Assembly (NCBI GenBank): GCA_013001595.1
Contig: JABDMH010000135.1
Coordinates: 1-50,432, forward strand
Direction of reading: 5' to 3'
Source of the DNA: Saprospiraceae bacterium
Lineage (GTDB): Bacteria > Bacteroidota > Bacteroidia > Chitinophagales > Saprospiraceae
Length of the DNA: 50,432 nucleotides
Numbering within the stretch: position 1 is the stretch's first letter; each line of letters begins with the position of its first letter. The translations under genes were made by a program, and so were the position numbers. The notes under the pieces are model-generated. The model saw only the letters and a program-made list of their open reading frames with translations. It did no database searches and was not told the origin of the DNA. Below are positions 1-6,980 of the stretch, piece by piece.

Positions 1-1004
1 GCATACTCATAATTATGCACTCCCTTACTGCGATCTTCCTTAATAAAGATATAATTCAAAGCCGCTCCTGCAACATCGGTCCGATAAGTACCTGTGTTCC
101 ACAATTCAGTGTCTGTATTGTACACTCCCTCGGTTATCAATAACTCCTCAAGTTCTGCCATTAGCATCACAATTTCGTCTTGGGTTCCATTGATGTTGAA
201 GTCTTCAGCACCTGCATGACACTGTGTACAAGCTACAATGTTGTCTGTCATTCCACCATGATATTCATAGGTCATGTTGAACGTATGTCCACCTGCACTA
301 TTGCCAAAGGCAGTGGCCATATGACAAGAAATACAGCCGTCCGTTAAGAGATCCTTATGAGGTGAATTGGTATATTCAACACTTCCGGGAATTTCATATC
401 CACCTCGACCAAAGACCAGTGTTGACTGCGGGCCGTGATGTGTGCCCCAACGAGTACGAGCGATTTCAGTACTGTCGTTGGCCATATCTGGAATTTCGTA
501 AGGTCTGGATTGATGACAATTGATACACATGTTGCCCTTGCCGAAATCTACCGTTCCTCCATTGATTAGTTCTACCGGTTCGGTAACGCGTAAGGCGTAG
601 TCTGTTTCATCAAAGTTTTCGTGGATCATGTGGCAAGTGCGGCAGTTGATCGGAGAAGGATCCGCAATCGTAGCTGCTGTGCTTGTCCCACCATTGGCCA
701 GACGTTCAAGAAATCCTTCATGCGTGTGACAAATTGCACATGAGGTCTGATTGCGTTCGAAATTACCGCCCACAGCATGAACAGAGCTGCTAAATTGTAC
801 CTGCTTAGCGACAAGATCTGTACCAGAAGAATGGCACGTAATGCAGCTTGCCGTGCCATCGGTACCGTCAACACCATCTACCCCATCTACTCCATCTACT
901 CCGCTGGTACCAGGAGGGCCTGTCGGGCCTTCTTTAGCGCAACTCACAAATAGTGCCAGGATAAAGAGGGTGATCCATGTGGTAAAGACGATTGGTTTTT
1001 TCAT
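1..1004 (-). CDS. Multihaem c-type cytochrome lipoprotein with collagen-like stalk (3' part outside window)
   Basis: This frame stays open to the left edge, so the C-terminus is missing. The start ATG at 1002-1004 gives a lipoprotein signal ending in FVSC. About nine Gly-X-Y triplets follow (GPT, GPP, GTS, four GVD, GTD, GTA), a collagen-like low-complexity stalk. The visible part then has six CxxCH haem-binding motifs: CITCH, CAICH, CRTCH, CINCH, CISCH and CTQCH. It is therefore an exported, probably membrane-anchored electron-transfer protein with at least six haems. It is the last visible gene of a minus-strand redox cluster. It has its own 148-bp upstream gap carrying a TATCTTTG box and a GTGAC-N4-GTCAC dyad. 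The family beyond 'multihaem cytochrome' cannot be named from this fragment; a reductase or an outer-membrane electron conduit are both possible. Confidence 0.9.
   Translation of the reverse strand, partial: MKKPIVFTTWITLFILALFVSCAKEGPTGPPGTSGVDGVDGVDGVDGTDGTASCITCHSSGTDLVAKQVQFSSSVHAVGGNFERNQTSCAICHTHEGFLERLANGGTSTAATIADPSPINCRTCHMIHENFDETDYALRVTEPVELINGGTVDFGKGNMCINCHQSRPYEIPDMANDSTEIARTRWGTHHGPQSTLVFGRGGYEIPGSVEYTNSPHKDLLTDGCISCHMATAFGNSAGGHTFNMTYEYHGGMTDNIVACTQCHAGAEDFNINGTQDEIVMLMAELEELLITEGVYNTDTELWNTGTYRTDVAGAALNYIFIKEDRSKGVHNYEY
861..905. repeat. 9-bp tandem repeat encoding Gly-Val-Asp triplets
   Basis: Five roughly 9-bp units with the core CCATCTACT/CCCATCTAC lie inside the multihaem cytochrome gene. 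On the coding strand they read as GTA-GAT-GGA-type Val-Asp-Gly codons. Because 9 is a multiple of 3, copy-number change would alter stalk length without breaking the frame. Confidence 0.75.
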
Positions 1005-1045
1005 GTCAGCTAATTTTCGTTCCTAATAGAATCGATCAATTATGA

Positions 1046-1053
1046 CAAAGATA
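1046..1053 (-). promoter_or_regulatory. Candidate Bacteroidota -7 box (TATCTTTG)
   Basis: On the minus strand TATCTTTG matches the Bacteroidota TAnnTTTG -7 consensus exactly. It lies about 42 bases upstream of the multihaem cytochrome ATG at 1004. No TTG is visible at the usual -33 distance, as would fit an activator-dependent promoter. Confidence 0.5.
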
Positions 1054-1108
1054 TGACATTAGGCTCGGAATAGGGGTTTTTTAAGGAGTGACATTGGACA
1101 GAAACAAA

Positions 1109-1122
1109 GTGACATGTGTCAC
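1109..1122. promoter_or_regulatory. Candidate Crp/Fnr-type operator GTGAC-N4-GTCAC
   Basis: GTGACATGTGTCAC is a dyad of two perfect 5-bp arms around a 4-bp spacer, the arm and spacer geometry of Fnr-type sites. Its centre is about 66 bp upstream of the centre of the TATCTTTG box. A second dyad of the same form lies at 6153-6166, beside the Crp/Fnr-family gene. The assignment to that regulator is inference. Confidence 0.5.
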
Positions 1123-1152
1123 CATTGATAGCGACACACATCATCACTCTTT

Positions 1153-1566
1153 TCAGAAGGTATCCATGTAGTTTATGATGCACCACCTATCCTCTTCGCT
1201 GGGTATCTTTTTCTCAAAATTAGGCATATCATCACGTCCGATAAAAGACTGATAGTACTTGACCCCAGGAGCTTGCTTCTTGAATAATTCCGTCGTGACA
1301 TCTGGCATCTCAGTATCGATCTCACCAGCTTTCTTTCCATCACCGAAGCCCTCATCACCATGGCAGGATTTACAATGTTTATCATAGAGTGATTCTCCCA
1401 CATCCATACATTCATCATCATCCGCACTGGTCGGATTCTGCATGGTTCTGTATTCCTCTGGAATATCCCAAGGATCACCCTGAGTTTCATAAGATTTCAT
1501 AGATAACAGAACTATGCTAATCGGCAGCAGCAGCAATAGAATTGAAGTAAGTTTATTCATTTTCAT
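1153..1566 (-). CDS. Mono-haem class I cytochrome c
   Basis: The protein has 137 residues. An N-terminal hydrophobic segment (residues 4-22) serves as signal or anchor. One haem motif, CKSCH, sits at residues 65-69, with a likely axial Met in the DDMPNF stretch near residue 113. It would carry electrons in the periplasm between the NrfD/4Fe-4S module and the multihaem cytochrome encoded on either side. It lies 34 bases after the Ig-like membrane protein gene on the same strand and is probably co-transcribed. Size and motif order are normal for a small cytochrome c; the exact partner is inferred from neighbourhood only. Confidence 0.85.
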   Translation of the reverse strand: MKMNKLTSILLLLLPISIVLLSMKSYETQGDPWDIPEEYRTMQNPTSADDDECMDVGESLYDKHCKSCHGDEGFGDGKKAGEIDTEMPDVTTELFKKQAPGVKYYQSFIGRDDMPNFEKKIPSEEDRWCIINYMDTF

Positions 1567-1600
1567 TTTTTTTACATATCAATGAACGCCAACTCCTGAG

Positions 1601-2476
1601 TTATAGTTTCCGAATCTTAATGAGATGGTTTACTGCCAAGAAATAGTGATACCAAACCACCAAGAATAAAAACAACACCGTGATGATGATCCACAAGGGA
1701 GCGTCACGGCTCCATAAGGTCCTTGGTGCCTCATTGGCATGGTAATAGACAGGCTTCCCCCATCCTACTTTTGTGCGAGTTTTCACGGTACCGAAATCAT
1801 CATCATCATCTGTCATGGCAATAACATTGATATTTCCAAGCGCATCACCTGGAAGATCAATCGGAAAATCAAACTGGACAAGCCCATCCTCGTCTGTTGA
1901 AACCTCCGAAAGGGTTAACAAACCAAATAGACGTTCGATCCCAATTTTGATATCAAGATCCTCCACGACTAAGCTATTACCTCCAACTTGCTTAGTTGCC
2001 ATAATATTCAGACGCCGTATCGAATCCACTTCTTCTGTCTGCATGCTGATATTCACAACTCCAACCTCAATATCCTTGGATGAAGACTTGTATGATTCAT
2101 TGCCTTCAAAAGATGCTTCATATTGAGTAATACCGAGCGTATCAGCTACGATAGCTACTTCAGACAAGTCCAACCTGGCTAATCCATCAGCCGTCGTAGT
2201 CTTTTTGCCCAAATCGATGATGCTTGTATCAGCCGTCATTGTAAAAACGACCTCGACACCTTTCAACTGTTTAAAGCCACCATCCTCACGATATTTGAGC
2301 TCAGCCTGAAGATATTGACTATCATCCGTCTTAAAATAGTCCAGATACATATATACTCTAAGGGGGCTGTCCTGTGCTGTCAGAGGGTTGATCGCAGCAG
2401 TAGCGACCAAACAGATAAATAGACAATTCAACCAACCATAAGTGTGTATGTTAGGTCTCATCATTTTTTTATTCAT
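1601..2476 (-). CDS. Exported Ig-like protein with C-terminal membrane anchor
   Basis: The protein has 291 residues. A signal peptide ends near the TAQ at about residue 35. Two beta-rich Ig-like segments follow, at roughly 38-140 and 145-238. One transmembrane helix (about 258-280) precedes a short basic tail, so the bulk should face the periplasm. I do not recognise a named family. Its start overlaps the end of the NrfD-like gene by 8 bases, which points to translational coupling. That places it physically in the same complex or pathway as the quinol-linked module. It may hold cytochromes near the membrane complex, but this is inference. Confidence 0.75.
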   Translation of the reverse strand: MNKKMMRPNIHTYGWLNCLFICLVATAAINPLTAQDSPLRVYMYLDYFKTDDSQYLQAELKYREDGGFKQLKGVEVVFTMTADTSIIDLGKKTTTADGLARLDLSEVAIVADTLGITQYEASFEGNESYKSSSKDIEVGVVNISMQTEEVDSIRRLNIMATKQVGGNSLVVEDLDIKIGIERLFGLLTLSEVSTDEDGLVQFDFPIDLPGDALGNINVIAMTDDDDDFGTVKTRTKVGWGKPVYYHANEAPRTLWSRDAPLWIIITVLFLFLVVWYHYFLAVNHLIKIRKL

Positions 2477-3821
2477 TTGAGGTCTTATAAAAAGGTTTAG
2501 GGACGACTATTTCGTCATCACGTTCTATGTCAGCTACCGGTATCGATGGAGCCAAGTAATTCAATAAGAGCAATAAAACTACCCCGAGCGCAAATCCAGC
2601 AAGTGAAAGTGACCATTCGACCCAGGTAGCTTGGTAGTTGACATACTCAGGACGAATATCTTGAATCGGTAAATGGGGTGTTTCCAATGTTGGAACGATA
2701 ATTAAGTAGCGTTTCAGCCAAAGACCAATCAATATCAAACCGGAAACAACAGTAATACTACCGGCATTTCGAAATCTGGGAATAATCAATATTATCAATG
2801 GTATCACAATGGCAAATCCGATCGCAGCAAAGGACATGATGCCAAATTCTCCGATCGTCAAAAACTTATCCAACCAGCGTTCGTGAGTCTCGTTTATATT
2901 GTACCATTCGGTGATGTATTCACTCAAAGTAAAATAAGCAAATCCCAGGCAAAGTAATAGGAGGAGATAGCCTGCATATTGAAAGTGCTGATTTGTCATT
3001 AGGTTATCTAGCTGATATTTTCTTCGATAGAACCACATCAAAACGATCAGTAAGGCAACGCCAGAATAGATGGCTACCAAAATAAACTCTGGTGCAAATA
3101 GAGTACTGTGCCAACCCGGCCTTAGGCTCATGCCAAATAGCCATGCTAGTAGAGAATCAGCTACAATAGCGGCAGGAATCATCGTCGCGGCCAACCCATT
3201 CTGAGCCCGGTTTAGACGGTGGTTTTGTTCATGTGTGCCTCGATAATTTAGGGCTAATTTATTATACAGCTTCCTTTTCCACTTGGGCAGGTCGAAGACA
3301 TCTGTGTCCCTCAACTTAGCGAAATCACGAATATGTGCAATATATAAGTAGGTGGAAACGAGGATAAGATTTGTCAAGATGGCCATAACATCCCAGGTGA
3401 TGGGAGACTGAATTCTAGCATGGGTGAACAGGTAATGGATGCGATCCAACCGTCCCACACAGAGAAAGATAAATATGGGGCCCACACAGAGCCCGATCAA
3501 TGAGAACCATACTGCAATCCGATGTAGTGGTTTTGCCCACTGGAGTCTGGTCAAATGAAAAATCCCCGCCAAGATTGCTCCAGCGTATCCGATACCTAGA
3601 AAAAAAATAAAATTAACAATGAACACTCCCCAGACCACATGATCACGCATACCCGTCACGATGTGACCATGCACTATCTGCTGTATCAGCGCAAACAGTC
3701 CCACGGCAATTATCATGAGCATAGCTACTAGGAGTATCCACCAGGAGCTGGAAGGTTTACTGATCGGATCTTTGAATTTTGCAAGCAATTGGTCGAAGAC
3801 TGAATTTTCCATGCCATACAT
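2469..3821 (-). CDS. NrfD/PsrC-type integral membrane subunit
   Basis: The protein has 450 residues and about ten hydrophobic helices separated by short loops, the layout of NrfD/PsrC/DmsC-like subunits. Such proteins exchange electrons between menaquinol and a peripheral 4Fe-4S protein. The gene for a 4Fe-4S partner ends only 2 bases upstream, the usual two-gene module. No molybdopterin catalytic subunit is present nearby, so the partner is more likely the cluster's cytochromes than a DMSO-reductase-type enzyme. Two ATGs (3821 and 3812) are possible starts; the first is given. Confidence 0.85.
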   Translation of the reverse strand: MYGMENSVFDQLLAKFKDPISKPSSSWWILLVAMLMIIAVGLFALIQQIVHGHIVTGMRDHVVWGVFIVNFIFFLGIGYAGAILAGIFHLTRLQWAKPLHRIAVWFSLIGLCVGPIFIFLCVGRLDRIHYLFTHARIQSPITWDVMAILTNLILVSTYLYIAHIRDFAKLRDTDVFDLPKWKRKLYNKLALNYRGTHEQNHRLNRAQNGLAATMIPAAIVADSLLAWLFGMSLRPGWHSTLFAPEFILVAIYSGVALLIVLMWFYRRKYQLDNLMTNQHFQYAGYLLLLLCLGFAYFTLSEYITEWYNINETHERWLDKFLTIGEFGIMSFAAIGFAIVIPLIILIIPRFRNAGSITVVSGLILIGLWLKRYLIIVPTLETPHLPIQDIRPEYVNYQATWVEWSLSLAGFALGVVLLLLLNYLAPSIPVADIERDDEIVVPKPFYKTSNE

Positions 3822-3823
3822 TT

Positions 3824-4759
3824 TTATAAGATATCATCGTATAAGGCCATCTCTTCTTCCGAAAGCCCTTCTAAACCCCTTTCATAAGGAAACATGCGCT
3901 CGGTTGGTGGTAGGTAGTACACCCGGGGCTCGGTGCCTAGTTCTTCCAAATGTCTATAAGCCGATCGATCTGTCAATAGTGTTTGTAGTCTGACCATTTC
4001 TTCTCCATTAGATACCGCATCTTCATTGGCATCACCAAAATAGATGGCTCCATTGGGGCACCCGGTAACACAATGGGGCAATTCACCCTTTCTGCTCAAG
4101 TCAGGACAGAAATCACATTTTCCAATGGTACCGACTTTAGCAGGTACGCTGGTTTCCGGAGAATATTCGACATCTTCGATTTCCGATTCCGGAGGATCTT
4201 CCCAATTAAATATTCTTGCCGAGTAAGGACAAGCAGACATGCAAAATTTACAACCAATACATCGATCGTTATCCACCAGTACAATTCCGTCATCCCTTTT
4301 GAAAGTTGCATCCACTGGACATACTTTCACACAAGGAGGATTGTCACAATGGAAGCAGGGCTTAGGAAACCAATAAGGTTCTGTTTCTTTAGTATTGCGC
4401 AGCAGCAGGATTTTCATCCAGTCTTGATCGGCAGCCAAATCATGCCCTTTCTGACAACTCGTCGTACAAGCTCCTGCGTTTTTACATCGACCCAAATCGA
4501 TGACCATGACAAACTTCCGCCCAGGAATACCTTTCCTCGCCTCAGCGCCCACTGCAGGTTCTGTAGAAACCGACTTTAGAGAAGTGCTGTCTACCTCTAC
4601 CAGCCGACCATCCGTGGTCATGACTTTTATCTTTTCGCCTCCTTCACTGGTCTCTTTTGTGCAACCATTTAGCACCGACAGACCACCGGCAGACATAAGT
4701 CCTGCAGCCAGTGACTTTCTGAAAAAATTCCTTCTGCCTTGAATATTTTTCTCTTCCAT
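3824..4759 (-). CDS. Tat-exported 4Fe-4S dicluster-type lipoprotein (NrfC/DmsB-like)
   Basis: The protein has 311 residues. Its N-terminus carries a Tat motif (RRNFFRK, residues 9-15) and a lipobox with Cys33, so it should be folded before export and lipidated. Four cysteine groups follow: C92/C98/C102, C135/C138/C143/C147, C167/C170/C173/C177 and C215/C218/C230/C234. The first group lacks one Cys: residue 95, where NrfC/DmsB proteins usually have it, is Ala. Three normal [4Fe-4S] clusters and one altered cluster are therefore predicted. It should pass electrons between the NrfD-like subunit encoded immediately downstream and the periplasmic cytochromes. Confidence 0.88.
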   Translation of the reverse strand: MEEKNIQGRRNFFRKSLAAGLMSAGGLSVLNGCTKETSEGGEKIKVMTTDGRLVEVDSTSLKSVSTEPAVGAEARKGIPGRKFVMVIDLGRCKNAGACTTSCQKGHDLAADQDWMKILLLRNTKETEPYWFPKPCFHCDNPPCVKVCPVDATFKRDDGIVLVDNDRCIGCKFCMSACPYSARIFNWEDPPESEIEDVEYSPETSVPAKVGTIGKCDFCPDLSRKGELPHCVTGCPNGAIYFGDANEDAVSNGEEMVRLQTLLTDRSAYRHLEELGTEPRVYYLPPTERMFPYERGLEGLSEEEMALYDDIL

Positions 4760-4793
4760 CTAATGAATAGTTATAAAGTTGAAGAAGGCCATA

Positions 4794-5675
4794 TTAAATA
4801 CGTACCGTCATATTAAATCCGATCAGGATCTGTCCATCCCAAAAATCATGCTGATTAAAGGAGACATTCTGCTGAGGAATGATTTCCTGATAGTTCGACA
4901 CAAAAACCTGAAAGGCATGGGTACTGGTACCCAATTCGAGACCTAGTGACAGTCCAGCCTTCGGTGGATTGGTCAGTTCAAGATGTTCAGCAAAATTCTT
5001 TGGCTCCAGGGGCTGAGTGTACTCAAATATGAAGGAATTATCACTCCAGAGCTTAACACGTCCGGCAAAATGCCAGGCGATTTTATCGTGTTCCAATAAT
5101 GAATCGACTGAGTTAAAATGAGAAAAGCTCAGGGCGGTATGTAAGGTGATCGATTTTGAAAACTTCCTCGAAACAATCAATTGATTAAAATAGGAAAGTC
5201 GGTTTGATCCCTCATAGTTTACGCCAAACACGGATTTATTTCGTGCATCTATTACCACATTGCCATAATACATGATGGCTACGGGCATCTTATTCGATCT
5301 TGTTTGGTCAAAAATTCGGTAGGCCAGATTGAATTCTTGCATCTTATGGTTCTTCTCCGTGCCAAAGCCGATGCTAACCCGGCGCGTCAAACCATAATTC
5401 AAACCCATTCGAATGTTGGAAGGGGCATAGATTCCCTGTAGATCTGACCAGCCATTTTCGAAAGTCCCGAAACGGTGATGAATGTAATACTCAAAGGCTC
5501 CCCCCGCAGGCGTCTTGGTCGTTGGGAAATCGACTAGCATAACTGCCTCATAGGGTGATCGAACGGGCTGTTCTTTCGGTTTGTCGGCAGCTTCCTGTCC
5601 CTTTACATTGGGAAGTCCAAATGCCAGTAATAAGCAAAGAGATACAATAAACCTTAGGCTCGTTTTTCTTGACAT
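4794..5675 (-). CDS. DUF5777-like outer-membrane beta-barrel protein
   Basis: The protein has 293 residues. A Sec signal ends near residue 26 (VKGQ). Alternating beta strands run to a C-terminal strand ending in TVRI, as in outer-membrane barrels. The stretch with HHRFGTFENG, followed by NIRMGLNYGLTRRVSIGFG, resembles the DUF5777 family of Bacteroidota as I recall it. The gene lies 3 bases after the CX4CH lipoprotein gene and 34 bases before the 4Fe-4S gene, so it belongs to the redox operon. In that setting a barrel could act as the sheath of a porin-cytochrome conduit; that role is inference. Confidence 0.75.
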   Translation of the reverse strand: MSRKTSLRFIVSLCLLLAFGLPNVKGQEAADKPKEQPVRSPYEAVMLVDFPTTKTPAGGAFEYYIHHRFGTFENGWSDLQGIYAPSNIRMGLNYGLTRRVSIGFGTEKNHKMQEFNLAYRIFDQTRSNKMPVAIMYYGNVVIDARNKSVFGVNYEGSNRLSYFNQLIVSRKFSKSITLHTALSFSHFNSVDSLLEHDKIAWHFAGRVKLWSDNSFIFEYTQPLEPKNFAEHLELTNPPKAGLSLGLELGTSTHAFQVFVSNYQEIIPQQNVSFNQHDFWDGQILIGFNMTVRI

Positions 5676-5678
5676 GGC

Positions 5679-6065
5679 TTAATTATTTTGCGCTCCTTTA
5701 TTGATCCACTCTAAAACAATGGCTTGCTCACTCGCTGTTGAGCGGCCTTGATGCGTGCCACTGTTATCAATCAGTTTTGTATAAAGTCCACTTTCTTCTG
5801 GTACTTCTACATTGATCAATCCTTGACGGAATAAATCTGCGTAAGCATTCTCCGCGGATAAGTCCAGGGCACCGAATCCACTCACATGACAACCACTGAT
5901 GTTGCAACTTTGATCGAAAATTGGCAGAATGTCATCTGCGAAACTGATCACCTCAGGCAGAATGACTTTTTCAGGCTCAATAAATTCGTATTCACAACTA
6001 ACGATGGCAGAGGCTGTGATACAAAGAGTGAGGATGCGTATGGCAGTGAATATTTGATTTGACAT
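5679..6065 (-). CDS. Small lipoprotein with CX4CH haem-binding motif
   Basis: The protein has 128 residues. A lipobox places the lipidated Cys at residue 24. The only other motif is CNISGCH at residues 54-60, a CX4CH variant of the cytochrome c haem site. The domain ends with the SEQAIVLEWINKG stretch typical of small cytochrome-like domains found in Bacteroidota and Planctomycetota. It is the first gene of the minus-strand redox cluster. Haem attachment through a CX4CH motif is known in some cytochromes but is not proven here. Confidence 0.75.
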   Translation of the reverse strand: MSNQIFTAIRILTLCITASAIVSCEYEFIEPEKVILPEVISFADDILPIFDQSCNISGCHVSGFGALDLSAENAYADLFRQGLINVEVPEESGLYTKLIDNSGTHQGRSTASEQAIVLEWINKGAQNN

Positions 6066-6100
6066 GGCTGTAGTTAAGTCGTTTCTAACAAAAACCAGGG

Positions 6101-6108
6101 TAAATGTA
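6101..6108 (-). promoter_or_regulatory. Possible -7 box of the redox operon (TACATTTA)
   Basis: On the minus strand TACATTTA matches TAnnTTTG at all fixed positions but the last. It lies 36 bases upstream of the first gene of the redox cluster. Its centre is about 55 bp from the dyad at 6153-6166. Confidence 0.3.
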
Positions 6109-6152
6109 AATTGCTCATTCAGATACCTGAATGACGATTTGCACTAGTGTGA

Positions 6153-6166
6153 ATGACTTTGGTCAT
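6153..6166. promoter_or_regulatory. Candidate Crp/Fnr-type operator ATGAC-N4-GTCAT
   Basis: ATGACTTTGGTCAT has two perfect 5-bp arms around a 4-bp spacer. It sits in the divergent region between the redox operon (minus) and the Crp/Fnr-family gene (plus), where it could serve both. It shares the TGAC-N4-GTCA core with the dyad at 1109-1122. Confidence 0.5.
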
Positions 6167-6210
6167 AAAAAACAGTCAAAAATCACCCTAATCTTACGGG
6201 TCAGAAAAAG

Positions 6211-6222
6211 GGATATATATCC
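6211..6222. promoter_or_regulatory. 12-bp perfect palindrome before the regulator gene
   Basis: GGATATATATCC is self-complementary over all 12 bases and ends two bases before the ATG at 6225. It could be an operator or could mask translation initiation at that ATG. It gives some weight to the alternative start at 6246. Confidence 0.35.
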
Positions 6223-6224
6223 AC

Positions 6225-6941
6225 ATGACGAATCGTGTCATTCACATGTCAGAACACAAAATTGATTGCAACTGCATCGACTGTCTAGCAATGCGGAAAC
6301 CCTTCTCCAGTCTCTCTAATGATGAGTTAGCGCTGCTGCAGAAGAAAAAGTACATTGTTAATTACAATCCAGGAGAAACCATTGTCAAACAGGGTTCAGC
6401 CATGACCCACTTAGCCTGCCTATATGCGGGCCTCACCAAGGTATACCTCGAGGGCCTCAACGGTAACAATCTCATTCTACAGTTGATGAAGGAAGGTGAT
6501 TTAATTATTGGCCCAGGCATCTTCACCGACTACATGCATCACCATACGGTAACAGCAGTGGCAAAGTCTACCGTATGCTTTATTGATTTGCACGACTATT
6601 TGACAATTATGCATGGAAATCACGATTTCGCCAAACAAAGTCATCAATTTGAAAACCTAAAGAAGATCAATACCCTTCAGCGTTTCTTAAGCTTAACACA
6701 GAAGCAGATGAGTGGTCGCATTGCGGATGCACTGTTGTATTTGCACGACTCCATCTATGAAACAAATCCATTCAAGATTGATATTACGCGACGAGAATTG
6801 GGAGATATGACGGCCCTTTGCAAAGAAAGTGTCATAAGAATTCTAAAGCAATTTCATGATGAAAATGTCATAGAATTGAAAGGCAGCCATATCAAGATTT
6901 TGAATATGGACGCGGTACGAAGATTTAGTGAGGTCGGATAA
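6225..6941 (+). CDS. Crp/Fnr-family transcription regulator
   Basis: The protein has 238 residues in the usual order. A cyclic-nucleotide-type beta-roll spans about 35-150 (NPGETIVKQGS, then GDLIIGPG). A dimer helix follows, then a C-terminal winged helix-turn-helix (about 175-238, with DITRRELGDMTALCKESVIRIL). Before the beta-roll there are three closely spaced cysteines, C15, C17 and C20, reminiscent of the Fe-S ligand region of Fnr. An oxygen- or redox-sensing role is therefore plausible. The gene diverges from the redox operon and a TGAC-N4-GTCA dyad lies between them. The start at 6225 may be replaced by 6246, which keeps all three cysteines. Confidence 0.88.
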   Translation: MTNRVIHMSEHKIDCNCIDCLAMRKPFSSLSNDELALLQKKKYIVNYNPGETIVKQGSAMTHLACLYAGLTKVYLEGLNGNNLILQLMKEGDLIIGPGIFTDYMHHHTVTAVAKSTVCFIDLHDYLTIMHGNHDFAKQSHQFENLKKINTLQRFLSLTQKQMSGRIADALLYLHDSIYETNPFKIDITRRELGDMTALCKESVIRILKQFHDENVIELKGSHIKILNMDAVRRFSEVG

Positions 6942-6980
6942 TTAAAGTAAGACTATAATAATATTATCATAAGAAACGGA

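Noticed and set aside
841-1026. Plus-strand frame rich in Ser-Thr-Pro repeats
   Set aside because: It is the opposite-strand reading of the Gly-Val-Asp repeat in the multihaem cytochrome gene, which has haem motifs and a signal.
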